This document shows positions 45,815 to 55,710 of a stretch of DNA of 64,000 bases, piece by piece (position 1 is the stretch's first letter; every line of letters starts with the position of its first letter). The translations under genes were made by a program, and so were the position numbers. The DNA is from Paramacrobiotus metropolitanus (taxonomy: Eukaryota; Tardigrada; Eutardigrada; Parachela; Macrobiotidae). Under the pieces are notes generated by a model. The model did not search any database. It was not told the DNA's origin and was given only the letters and a program-made list of their open reading frames with translations. The stretch is from assembly GCF_019649055.1 (NCBI RefSeq), contig NW_026570247.1, positions 682,001 to 746,000 on the forward strand, in the 5' to 3' direction.

Positions 45815-46070
45815 CTATCAAAGTTAACCAAGCTCTACCGTTTTCAGAGACTTTAAAAAATGCTTCCAGGGCACGGTTTTTAGGAGGTTTCCTTGATGAT
45901 GGTGTTCCGAAAAAAAAACGATAACTCCGTTAGCAGCGTTCTGTCGGCTACCCGAAATGCGTTTTCCTAAAAGCCTTTCGAAACGTTTGAGATCTCCTTC
46001 CGACGGGAATTGCTGCGCGGTTTGCATAATAATTATAGTTGCATCGCCGCTGGTACTGGACTGGTATTAA
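45815..46070 (+). pseudogene. Possible upstream exon, interrupted at a 9-A run
   Basis: An acceptor-like CATATTAGCAG opens a frame reading LPFSETLKNASRARFLGGFL, then DDGVPKKK, and stops just after nine adenines at 45,910-45,918. Beyond the run the neighbouring frame stays open (TPLAAFCRLPEMRFPKSLSK). A one-base change in the homopolymer, real or a sequencing error, would explain this. It lies on the same strand as and just upstream of the PHD gene. Confidence 0.3.
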
Positions 46071-46521
46071 AGCGTATGAATGTTGGCTGCTCGTGTACGG
46101 GAAAACACGGGTGTTGGCTGCTCGCACGATATCTGCACGGGATTGGCTGTGTGCACGAAGCATGGACACGGGTGTCTAGGTGGGAGCTAGCTGCATGCAC
46201 GGAATTTTAAACGTCAACTTTTTTTTACGTTTATCTGTCAACAGTTTTGATTTTTTTCACGTCTTTCGAATTTTGATCATAAGAGGACTTCATATGACGC
46301 TGTAGTTTCCCACGTTTTTATTCAATCACATTATCACAACATAGTTTTCTACCGGTTTTCTGACATAATTTTATCACGTGCCGTGATTTACTGAGTCGGT
46401 ACTGACATTTTTGTCTCTTTATGTAGTTCATATTGGTCTTTAAATAGCATCCATAGCGAATATTACAGAAAAAATATTACTGAAATTGCCGTCTACGATT
46501 CTTCGTACTGTGTCTTTCCAG

Positions 46522-48037
46522 TACCAGCTCCTAACGATCTCAGCTTGATCATTGAACAAGCAGTGGAGAAAGCCGAACCCAACACGGTAGTCGACTATTA
46601 TATTGTAAAAAATAATATTGGGACTAAACTCTACCATAATAGTGGCCTTGATATTTCATTACTTTAATATGGGATTATTTCATTACCTTAATATGTGAGT
46701 TTCCACAATATCTGCTTTGTCACAAATGTACGTCATCCTTTCGGGTTGGTAGGTGAAAGGCAACGTCAGAATTACCAGCGAAAGAGCAAAAAACGGAGAA
46801 ACGGTAACCTTCCTGCATTTCAAGCAGGATGCCTTTGAGGCTGATTTAAGAGCCAAGGGCATGGATGTGCGCTTCCTGGCCAACTTTTCCAGCGCACTGC
46901 GCCTTATTCCCAACGCAAAAAATTCTCGTGATGTTCGTCTGTCCGGACGCTCGTTGAAAGCTTCCGCTGTCCCTGTTCACCACATTTCAAAGAGGGTTCT
47001 GGAACTATTAGGGCAGTTTGGTAAGAAAACGCAACCAGCAACGAGATTCCAAATGTACAAATATTTAATGCGGAAATTTTTGTACCATAATAATTAAGCT
47101 GATTCGACACCACCCAATTATCGTGACCTTTGCTTGATCATGAAGTTAGCTAACGTCTTAGCTTATTAACAGTTTCGTTTTTTTCGTCTTTATCAATATG
47201 CAGAATTAAATTATTTTTGAGCGTAAGTACTCAGTAGAAAACGGATGTTTTCTCAGGCATCTCGGCCGGCACCACCAATGTCGCAGATCGGACAATTAAT
47301 GTTGCTGACAAGACTTTAGAGGAACCAAAAACCGCTGAGCAAACGAAGCAGAACGACGTCGTTCCACGTGTTCTGGCATTCCACACAATTGAGGCTACTG
47401 CCTCGATGGATGAAGCATCAACCGCGGCCCCATCTATTGAACAAGAAACAGAAATGTTCCCTTCAACATCCGAACGAGTTCCTGCTTCAGAACGTTTGCC
47501 TTCGCCAGTAAATCCTCAAAGTAGCGGACCAGCGCATGTCCAGGAAGCTGAAACTGTGTTGGACAATGACCGTTTCGAAGAAGGTAAAACCAGCTGAAAA
47601 AGGAACTTTTATAAAAGCGATAGCTGCTTTCGCAGGTATGTGCTACTATATGGATTAACAATTTTGGAGGTATGAAACCGAAAACTAAAAAAACTCGAAG
47701 TTCAGATTTTGGTGAACGGGATTTTCATTGTCTAAGGAATGTTTGTAGGATGTGCGCCGGTTACACGAGCAAAAAAGCCTAAGGTTCAAGAGGTTTTAAA
47801 CGACGATCGCGCGGTGATGAGTAGTGCAGCCACAATCATGTGCATTTATAAAAGCTATTGCGTAAACGATTCACTGATGTAGTGCGCTAAGTGCGGAAAA
47901 TCGTTCAAACTGCAGGATGTTGGAGTCGCCTGTACAGTGTGCAAAAAACTGTATCACCTGAAGTGCGGGGGAATCAATGGAAGGTTAACTACCGCTAAGG
48001 AAAAGGTTTACAAGTGCCAGTCTTGTGAACAGGCGTG
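46522..48037 (+). CDS. PHD-finger protein gene, five exons, 5' end not found
   Basis: Exons inferred from splice sites and phase: 46,522-46,586 (PAPNDLSLIIEQAVEKAEPN), 46,753-47,020 (donor G|GTAAGA), 47,257-47,583 (acceptor TTTTCTCAG, donor G|GTAAAA), 47,749-47,814 and 47,884-48,037. The last intron (69 nt, GTGATG...GATGTAG) removes an otherwise in-frame TAG. The final exon is a PHD finger with the C4HC3 pattern: CAKC, CTVC, HLKC, CQSC. PHD fingers usually bind histone H3 tails, so a nuclear chromatin role is likely. Exon 2 (TVTFLHFKQDAFEADLRAKG) has no family I know; exon 3 is Ser/Glu/Pro-rich and disordered-looking. Phases agree at every junction. The gene sits between two oppositely oriented minisatellites. 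Confidence 0.58.
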
Positions 48038-49017
48038 AAATTTCAGTGATATTCTGTTTTCGAAAAGGCGCATTATAAGCAGCCATTTTTTATAATCGAA
48101 TTAGCCACTGTTAGGGACATTTTTACTTCTATGCGGTAGTAACCGTTAAATAAATTTGCATTTTTTTGCTTTCATATGCTGCATTTGTCTGCTTGTTCAG
48201 CGATTTTACTTTCCGCATTACAGCGTTATGTTTTGCTATTAACGAGGTTTTTGTTTGCAAAAGAGTAGAAGCTCGACTTTAATGTGCGCTTGAGATGTTT
48301 GCTGTTAATTCTTCTAGCTTTTTAACGGCATTAACCAACTAACAGCAGAAAATTATTGCCGGTTTGAGCTGCCTGTGGTTACGTGTGTTATTCAACATCC
48401 AAAAGAACTGCACCGTAAGAATACGGCAGGTTTTTTTTGCTGCACGTATTTTGACTGGATTGCTTCGCACTAAGTATCACACACTTCGCAGTATGCACAT
48501 TGCACAGCTGTGATAGCTTGTAAGGAGTATACAGTGCCCATTTTTGCTTTATTTACTTTCATACCACCCCCATCTTCACCGTCTAATTCCCAGCCCAACC
48601 CACCCCCGGCTAATCAAATTTTCATCCCTTCTCACCTTTTCGATCTCATCTCCATCCCCATTTTTTACAGGCTTAACACCGCTAATTTTGCAAATTTTCC
48701 GCATGCAATAGAGTTGCCGGGCGGAAAAATTTTATATATTTATTTGTTTTTTTGGTCCCATCCCATCTTTCAGCAATCCCAGCCATCGAAGAAACGCACA
48801 GGACTCTTCGTACGGTCAGCGCTGGCGCTGATTAAACACTTCGCACACCGGCCTGACAGGCCGTTGCACTCGTAGCCTGAACTCAGTTGTCACTGGTCAC
48901 CCATTTAAATAAGCCTAAACCGCGTTCGATGCAGCCTATCTTTCAAAGCCCGAAGGCTTATCCATTTAGCTACACACTGTGTGGCTGTGATATCTATCAA
49001 ATGCTCTGCATTTGCCA
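48038..49017. other. Downstream spacer, pyrimidine-rich in part
   Basis: 48,545-48,680 is rich in CCC and TTT on this strand. Its 121-codon frame (48,510-48,875) reads as proline-rich low complexity and is not accepted as a gene. Confidence 0.35.
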
Positions 49018-49254
49018 GGTGCTACCGCCAGGTTTTGCCCCGTGACCTACAGCATGGATATTGGATACTGCTTCCCTCGAAAAGCAGATTGCGCTTGCGG
49101 CACTCTTGCAGTAGGGCTTAACAAACCTTGGAAAGGTGAAAAACTTGTAAACCTTGAATTCGGTATAATAGCATACAGGCGAAACATCATATTGACTGCT
49201 GGTAGTAGCGCCATTCCTTTGATAGACTACCAACAGCAAATGTTGGCTGGCTGA
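49018..49254 (+). CDS. Possible terminal exon, unknown
   Basis: Acceptor-like CTGCATTTGCCAG, then a frame reading FCPVTYSMDIGYCFPRKADC, ACGTLAVGLNKPWKGEKLVN and onward to TGA at 49,252. Cysteine spacing suggests an extracellular protein. The opposite strand is also open over most of the interval, so the call is weak. Confidence 0.25.
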   Translation, partial: GATARFCPVTYSMDIGYCFPRKADCACGTLAVGLNKPWKGEKLVNLEFGIIAYRRNIILTAGSSAIPLIDYQQQMLAG

Positions 49255-49451
49255 CCTTTACAAAGTACGAGTTATAAAACTTTTTAAAAAATCATCCCTT
49301 TTGCACCACATCTTCTTTGTGCAATGTAGCATATAATGCTCATATGCGTATTTTCAGACAAAAATCATTTTTACGCGATCTCATGCAAAACGGTTTTTGG
49401 AGACATTTATATGATTTTAAAAACATAAACAAACGCCGAGGTTAAGTGAAG

Positions 49452-50405
49452 TGCTGCGACGTCGCGGCAATACGGCCTGGCCGCAGCAGAAGTACTGTCG
49501 CGGTGCTGTCGCGGCTATATACCGTGTCGCGGCTGTCGCGGCGTCGCGGCAAGACAGCCTGGCCACAGCACAAGCACTTTCGCGGTGCTGTCGCGGCTAT
49601 ATACCGTGTCGCGGCTGTCGCGGCAATACAGCCTGATCGCAGCAGAAGTACTGTCGCGGTGCTGTCGCGGCTATATACCGTGTCGCGGCTGTCGCGGCGT
49701 CGGGCAATACAGCCTGGCCACAGCACAAGCACTCTCGCGGTGCTGTCGCGGCTATATACCGTGTCGCGGCTGTCGCGGCAATACAGCCTGATCGCAGCAG
49801 AAGTACTGTCGCGGTGCTGTCGCGGCTATATACCGTGTCGCGGCGTCGCGGCAATACAGCCTGGCCGCAGCAGAAGTACTGTCGCGGTGCGGTGCTGTGG
49901 CTATATACCGTGTCGCGGCTGTCGCGGCGTCGCGGCAATACAGCCTGGCCACAGCACAAGCACTCTCGCGGTGCTGTCGCGGCTATATACCGTGTCGCGG
50001 CTGTCGCGGCAATACAGCCTGATCGCAGCAGAAGTACTGTCGCGGTGCTGTCGCGGCTATATACCGTGTCGCGGCGTCGCGGCAATACAGCCTGATCGCA
50101 GCAGAAGTACTGTCGCGGTGCGGTGCTGTGGCTATATACCGTGTCGCGGCTGTCGCGGCGTCGCGGCAATACAGCCTGGCCACAGCACAAGCACTCTCGC
50201 GGTGCTGTCGCGGCTATATACCGTGTCGCGGCTGTCGCGGCAATACAGCTTGATCGCAGCAGAAGTACTGTCGCGGTGCTGTCGCGGCTATATACCGTGT
50301 CGCGGCTGTCGGGGCGTCGCGGCAATACAGCCTGGCCGCAGCAGAAGTACTGTCGCGGTGCTGTCGCGGCTATATGCCGTGTCGCGGCGCTGTCGCGGAC
50401 TTTTT
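49452..50405 (-). repeat. 82-bp minisatellite array, reverse orientation, about 12 units
   Basis: Reverse complement of the unit at 43.26-44.90 kb: GCGGTGCTGTCGCGGCTATA, TACCGTGTCGCGGCTGTCGC, CAATACAGCCTGGCCGCAGC. Frequent shortened units lack CGTCGCGG or GGCTGTCGC. Higher-order repetition is visible: the block from about 49,690 recurs at about 49,920 and 50,150 (period about 231 bp). Confidence 0.95.
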
Positions 50406-50915
50406 CGTTATTGCGATGGCTGCCAAGTTTGGTCCGCGACGCGACAGTGACGGCATATCGCAAGTTTGGTACAGATTGAGCCACTTCTGTAGGTCCAGCA
50501 TGCGGACGTCGTCCGGGTGCGGGAAGACCGGATAGTAGGTGGACTGATTGGCCGGGGAGCTGGTGCCCGGGCGATAACATTTACCGAAGCGGGCACGCCC
50601 CACCACCGTGTCGTTGAGGCCGGTCGCCACGTAGACGTCGGCCCAGTACATGCACACATCCGCGCCGCCCGGACACGCCCGCTGCTGGGACGCCGTGACG
50701 AGCAGTGGCTGGGCCGTCTGGCACGTGCGGCTCTTCTTCATTTGTATCAGGTCGTCGATCTGGGCCTGGGCCAGACTGCCGAGCACACAGGCCAGTCCGC
50801 AATGGCAGTCCTACACGCCCACCATACACTGCAGGCCCTGGACGGCTGTACGACGGCCGATCACGCTCAGGAGCACGGCCACCAGCAGTCGCTGCATGGA
50901 GAGCATGGCGGTCAT
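50406..50915 (-). pseudogene. Secreted cysteine-containing protein, first exon, interrupted
   Basis: The minus-strand ATG at 50,915-50,913 begins a signal-peptide-like segment, MQRLLVAVLLSVIG, cut by TAG at 50,813-50,811. The same frame then continues LAQAQIDDLIQMKKSRTCQT, ADVCMYWADVYVATGLNDT and FGKCYRPGTSSPANQSTYYP, with cysteines and N-glycosylation sites, until it runs into the minisatellite at about 50,405. It is much GC-richer than its surroundings, as are the GPCR-like exons at 18.2 kb. An extracellular or receptor N-terminal domain is likely; no family assigned. Confidence 0.45.
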
Positions 50916-51335
50916 GGATGTGTGTAGCAGCAATCAGCTGGCAAGGTCACTGCTTAGACTCTGTCGAGAATTGTCAGGTAGGCCGCTAACTGGAACGCGG
51001 AAAAATGATATCGAGTGGTACAAATGGTCCACAAGCCAGCCGTGGTATATAGATTCATGTTCCTGTGACTGTGGCCCGAGCGAGCCCTTCCAGAATAGCA
51101 GCGTGCACCGTATTATGCAGTACAACATCAAATTACTGCACTACTTGTTTATCATGTTGTTTCTCGATGATGGCATAAAGAGACAAATTAAAATACTGTA
51201 CGACTGCAGTCGACACTCGACAGGACATGTCGCGGCGTCTCGAGCAGTGTTGCAAAGATGAAACTTACACGTAATGTAATCCATAAAACATCAGACCTCA
51301 TTATGATTGTTGAGACCTCATTATGACATCAGACC
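50916..51335. other. Spacer before the left LTR
   Basis: A short tandem repeat of ATTATGA(C/T)...GACCTC lies at about 51,295-51,330. The 5' boundary of the LTR may lie in here but cannot be fixed. No gene. Confidence 0.3.
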
Positions 51336-51506
51336 CAGCTAGCTAACCTTGCTTTTTGCCTTCTTGCCCAGTTTACTTGCTAATAAGAATCTTGCCATAA
51401 CTGCCATGTCCTGCGTTGATTATTAGTTAGCCTTAACAGCCGCTACATCGTGGTACGGTGGATAAACCATCCCACTAGAACAGCAGCTTAACCGGCTGCT
51501 GTTGCA
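51336..51506 (+). repeat. Left LTR of the Ty3-type element, shortened
   Basis: Matches 61,874-62,148 from CCAGCTAGCTAACCTTGC through GCTACATCGTGGTACGGTGG to GGCTGCTGTTGCA. It ends in CA next to a primer-binding-like site. About 100 bp present in the right copy (between TGCGTTG and ATTATTAG) is deleted here. Confidence 0.75.
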
Positions 51507-51530
51507 TGGCGCTCCTGGACTTCGGACCAG
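51507..51530 (+). promoter_or_regulatory. Primer-binding-site-like sequence
   Basis: TGGCGCTCCTGGACTTCGGA directly follows the LTR's terminal CA. It starts with TGG, and its GGACTTCGGACC resembles the complement of a tRNA T-arm (GGATTCGAACC) with small differences. The tRNA is not identified. Confidence 0.5.
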
Positions 51531-52152
51531 TTTAATTCTATCCGGCGCCGACTCTCTTGCCAAAATCACACGCCCCACATTACCTGGACGGCTTTCCAAG
51601 GAATGCAAGCGCCTCACCTGCACATCGCGCGCTGCCACCCACCACCAGAAAGTCTTCCTTGCCATTCATAAGGGACCGGAAATACCGGCTTTCCTTAAAG
51701 ATTACCGCATACCGCGAGTGTCAATGGGTAAGTTACTACCATATGGCAGTTGGTGAAAACACAATTACAATTTTGTCGGATTTGATTACTTATATTTCCA
51801 CCTAAGCCGGCTAAAGTTATCGAAGCCGATGATCTTGTCGTTTTGCACTTACTAACTTCATTATTGTTTTAACTTTCTCATGTCATTGATATTAACGAAA
51901 CACACATTACATAGGTTTGCATGATAAATATTATTTCTTTTGTAAATTACATAAATATTATTTCTTTCTCACGTGGCACACCCAATATCGTTTTGTGCGT
52001 ATCACAGTGTAAGTGCTGTATATGTTAGAGGACGAGCAGCTTACATTAGCCTGGCGCCAGCTAAATGGTTCTTTTCCCACATTACCGAACATAAGGAAGA
52101 GAGAAATGTAGATTCCTTTCCCAAACATTAAGAGTATCGCTCCAGTAGATCC
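51531..52152 (+). other. Leader of the Ty3-type element with a strong splice donor
   Basis: A frame open through about 51,547-51,726 (GADSLAKITRPTLPGRLSKE ...) ends at TCAATGG|GTAAGT, a consensus donor (GT at 51,728-51,729). The frame could be a captured host exon or leader peptide. I favour a role of the donor in making a spliced message for the third ORF. The rest of the leader shows no coding. Confidence 0.4.
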
Positions 52153-53637
52153 ATGGCATCCGAGCCAGAATCTTTGACAGACCAGCTGAGCTTTCTAACA
52201 AAAGCTCAACTGCTCGCAGTCAGCAAGCGTCTTGATCAAAACATTGCCCAGTCTAAGAAGAAAGGCCACTTCGTGAAAACATTAGCCGAATACATGACAA
52301 CACATAAAATCCCTTTCTCCACAGTGGATCCTTCACCTCTACCACACCTTGTCAGACAGACAGATTCTCCCTCCCGCAGCTCATACGCGACAGCGCGTTC
52401 AGATTCACAGTTTCACGCGCCGTCTTCAGCTGCGCAACCTGAGCTTGCACCCGATCAGCCCAGAGAGGCCAGAGAGCCAGAGAAGAACCCGCCGTCAGCG
52501 TTCAGATGGACTGAGCCGGGGTACAGTACAGAGATAATTCCCCGCTCACAGTCTCTGCTCCCGTATACTCTTCCAGAGAGTATACAGGACAAGTTCCAGT
52601 CACACCCAGCCGGAGCGAGGATGAGAGAATTGTGCCACGCTCTCGACACGTGCTACACGTCTGAGCAGAGGCAGGCCGGCAGGACCAATACAGACGAGTT
52701 ATTAAACTTGTCGTTGATTGTAGCAGCCGATTGCCTTAAGAGTGCAGCGCAGACTAAACCGGCTGCAGAGACAGTCCAATCTCCTAACATGTGCATTGAC
52801 CACAGGGCAGATATTAAACACGAACCGGCAACACACACAGAGAATAGGACGCAGATTAACAGTACACACCGAACTACGAGTACTTATACATTAAATGCGC
52901 CTGTACATAACAGTATTCCTGACCCGGCACAACTACCAGCTGATCTGACAGATTTGTTACGCACATTAACGATGAATAACAACAGTGCTAGACTACAGGC
53001 TAAGGACTTTAAAATCGAAATTTTTAACAACAAGCCAGATTATATTATTACAGATTTTTTTCAACAGTTTGAGCGTGCTGTTGCAGCGCTTAACTGGGAT
53101 GCAGGTAGAAAATTACAGATGCTACCGAACTACTTAGGCGATATGCCTAGACGTTTGTTTGAGTCGTTATGGCAGAAAAACTCACATTTAGCATACGATG
53201 AATGGAAAGCACAGTTTACTAAGCGATTTTTACCTGAAGATTATGAGTTGACTAAGAGAATGGAATTGTCAAAAAAGGTGTATAAGAAAGGTGCAGATAT
53301 TAATGCGTTTCTTGATGAAATGGAACTGTTATTTCAGCAGATAGATCCGCTAATGCCTGAAACATACAAAGTAGCTGAAATTCAGCGTGCATTAGCTGAC
53401 TTGCCAGAGTACAAAATATTTTTGGCAACATCAAAAACACATACAGTCAGTGAGTACCGTTCGATTTTGACCAGATTAACAATTGCGGATCGTCCGGCCG
53501 CAGGTACTGAGACAAACCCCATTGAGGTTAACTATATTACCGAAAATAAATTTCGCCCGTCGCGTGACCGCTCAAATAGCTACCAGCGTACAGATAGGCC
53601 GGATTCACGCATACACCTATCTATCTTAATTGCTTAG
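52153..53637 (+). CDS. gag: Gag, N-terminal and capsid part
   Basis: The ATG at 52,153 has a good context (AGATCCATGG). Residues about 8-55 (LTKAQLLAVSKRLDQN ... FVKTLAEYM) resemble a SAP-like helical module. A proline/serine-rich linker follows. From about residue 285 the capsid domain has the Ty3 gag pattern: ITDFFQQFERAVAALNWDAG, WKAQFTKRFLPEDYE, DINAFLDEMELLFQQI, EIQRALADLPEYK. After about residue 483 the frame enters the inserted element and stops at 53,637. The nucleocapsid half lies beyond the insertion, at 55,141-55,710. Confidence 0.85.
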   Translation: MASEPESLTDQLSFLTKAQLLAVSKRLDQNIAQSKKKGHFVKTLAEYMTTHKIPFSTVDPSPLPHLVRQTDSPSRSSYATARSDSQFHAPSSAAQPELAPDQPREAREPEKNPPSAFRWTEPGYSTEIIPRSQSLLPYTLPESIQDKFQSHPAGARMRELCHALDTCYTSEQRQAGRTNTDELLNLSLIVAADCLKSAAQTKPAAETVQSPNMCIDHRADIKHEPATHTENRTQINSTHRTTSTYTLNAPVHNSIPDPAQLPADLTDLLRTLTMNNNSARLQAKDFKIEIFNNKPDYIITDFFQQFERAVAALNWDAGRKLQMLPNYLGDMPRRLFESLWQKNSHLAYDEWKAQFTKRFLPEDYELTKRMELSKKVYKKGADINAFLDEMELLFQQIDPLMPETYKVAEIQRALADLPEYKIFLATSKTHTVSEYRSILTRLTIADRPAAGTETNPIEVNYITENKFRPSRDRSNSYQRTDRPDSRIHLSILIA

Positions 53638-54225
53638 CGGGATTTGAGTTCAACCGGGGACAACCGCCTAATTGCATTAGGTCCCAAAATTGCGTTCACG
53701 CAGCACACCTATGCTAACGTTAATTACCTAGCTGTTAATTGGTAGATAGCAGGATACAGCGTGAACACAGTTTTGCTATCGGAAGGTACCTTTCACTCTG
53801 CTCCGTAGAGACAATGGTTAACCCAAATAGGAACCACTTCAGGTTCCTATTTGTACGGATGTACTGTATACGACATAATAAGAGTATGCATTTCTGATGG
53901 AATGCACTCACAATTATTATGTAATGACCTAAAAGATATTTTGATTTGGCTGATCTGACTATCTGACATGTCTACAGCTGGCACAACCAATATATACTAT
54001 TTACTGGGGAAAATTTTAATTTAAGAAAGACCATATCAGTACTGCCTGTACTGGTAAGTACGTTTCTGCGTTTGTATTTGCAGTTAATAAATAACTGTGC
54101 AGTCTGTGCTAACAACCTGAAAATAATGTAAATGTTTTTTATATTAAATAATGTAAATAGTGCGCGCAATTTATTCTCGATACAATTGCTGAAATGTGGA
54201 TACCGCGGATTATGTATATAAGATT

Positions 54226-54226
<1 letters not shown>

Positions 54227-54277
<51 letters not shown>
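54227..54277. repeat. (TA)n microsatellite
   Basis: About 24 uninterrupted TA units. Confidence 0.97.
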
Positions 54278-54281
<4 letters not shown>

Positions 54282-54778
54282 CTATACATATGACTATACA
54301 TAGAAGCGAGCGTCGCTAACAAAAGCTAAAAGCGTATAATAACAGCAGAACGGTGACAGCGGCACCCGCCCTGTGTGTCGGCAACTGGCGACCGCCTACG
54401 GTAGTGGCAAGTAGCGATATAGGAACCCGCCCACAGCGACGGTAGAAAACTACCACCCTAGGGTGGTGGAGCACTGCATTATGGCAAGCCGATATTAGCG
54501 CATGGCAAGCCGAGTTTTAAATAAGCCCAACAGGATGGAATGCATCTGGTTTTCACTTTTCAGACCTCAAAAATATGATTGCTAAAAAATTAATTTTTGC
54601 CTATTTAGTATTACAAAATATTATATTTATTGGTAGCCTGGTAGCTGATATTGCAAAACAAACTAAGAAAAACTGATAGTACAAGTATTATACATACAAT
54701 TGCAGTAAGTACAATTTCGGAATTTCCATAGCACTGAGTACAGCAAGTTAGCAATGTTAAAACAATGGTAAATGTTAC

Positions 54779-54836
54779 ATTAGTGGTATAAATATTGTAC
54801 AAATACTGTATTTGTACAATATTTTATACCACTAAT
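54779..54836. repeat. 58-bp palindrome
   Basis: Arms ATTAGTGGTATAAATATTGT... and the complement, one indel, 3-base centre. Confidence 0.85.
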
Positions 54837-55140
54837 ATCCTGAATACTAAGTACTTGATTTTCATAAACTTGTAAAATTTATCGTTTAACTAATTTTTCT
54901 TCCGTTTAATTCCGCGTTTTCGTTATTTAGGTAGTTAGGCGGCACGTGTTCACGCAGACACGGCCACCTATTGCAAGCGCCTAAACAACAACTTTTATGG
55001 CACCTATTCAAAGGTGTCAACGTGAACGCAATTTCGCTGCCTATATAGGAATCTATCTAGAAGAGCGCGCCGCGTTCACGCGTACTGCTAAGAAACCGGT
55101 CGTTTTGGGCGGCGCTTTAATAGAAAATCGGATAGATAGA

Positions 55141-55710
55141 AGTCAGCGTGAATCCAGCCATAGATCACGCAGCCGTGATGAGTACCGTACAGACCGATAT
55201 TATCAAGATTGATCTCGCAGCCGCAATTGGTATACCAGCGCAGACTACCGCAATCAGTCGCAGTCTAGCGAATTCCGTAGACAGCCCAAGCCAGATCGTT
55301 ACCGGTCACCGGCGCCGCGCGCGCAAGAACGCAGCGGCCGCTTCAGCTCTAGTGATCGCAGTGACCGCTTCCGGTCAAAAGACCGCTCAGACCGCAGCCA
55401 TTCACGAGATGATAGTAAACGCAGCTCAGGTCAGGATTACAAACGAATAGATAGAAAGTACATAGACTTTGACAGCTACCGGCTTCAGAATGGGAAATTA
55501 TTTTGTCCACGTTGTGTAGATTTTACCCATTCTTACAAAGAGTGTGAGGATTCGCATCCTGATGATCGGTATAAAGTCGCACGAGTGTGCCCAGCAGACA
55601 TTAAAGCACGAGTACAAGAGAAGTACGACGATTACATAAAGTACAATCTCGCGAAAAAAGGTAACGCGTACTGGCGTACTGACGAGGGAAAGAATGAGAC
55701 CTTGCGGTAA
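55141..55710 (+). pseudogene. gag: Gag nucleocapsid part with zinc knuckle, stop-interrupted
   Basis: It is in the same frame as upstream gag. Arg/Ser/Asp-rich stretches (FRSKDRSDRSHSRDDSKRSS) lead to CPRCVDFTHSYKEC at 55,504-55,545, an exact CX2CX4HX4C knuckle that would bind the RNA genome. An in-frame TGA at 55,210-55,212 interrupts it, most simply from CGA. The frame ends at TAA 55,708-55,710, overlapping the start of the protease frame by 17 bases in +1 phase, so pol was probably made by frameshifting. Confidence 0.8.

Larger units (their letters stand above)
53601..55155. mobile_element. 1.55-kb inverted-repeat element inserted in gag
   Basis: The ends GGATTCACGC-6 nt-CTATCTATC are mirrored at 55,130-55,155. 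Several GCGTTCACGC-like motifs lie near both ends in both orientations: at about 53,692, 53,759, 54,946, 55,021 and 55,072. The interior has a TA microsatellite, a palindrome and no long ORF. It separates the capsid and zinc-knuckle parts of gag. No clean target duplication seen (AGGCC left, AGCC right). Superfamily unassigned. Confidence 0.72.

Noticed and set aside
48510-48875. 121-codon proline-rich ORF
   Set aside because: Reflects a pyrimidine-rich stretch; no start context, domain or splice support.
49446-50580. Long ORFs of 327-334 codons on both strands
   Set aside because: They consist of the 82-bp minisatellite read through; coding is not supported.
51181-51196. ATAC-TGT as left LTR start with ATAC target duplication
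   Set aside because: ATAC also follows the right LTR, but the sequence after it (TGTACGACTGC) is not found in the right LTR, so the match is probably chance.
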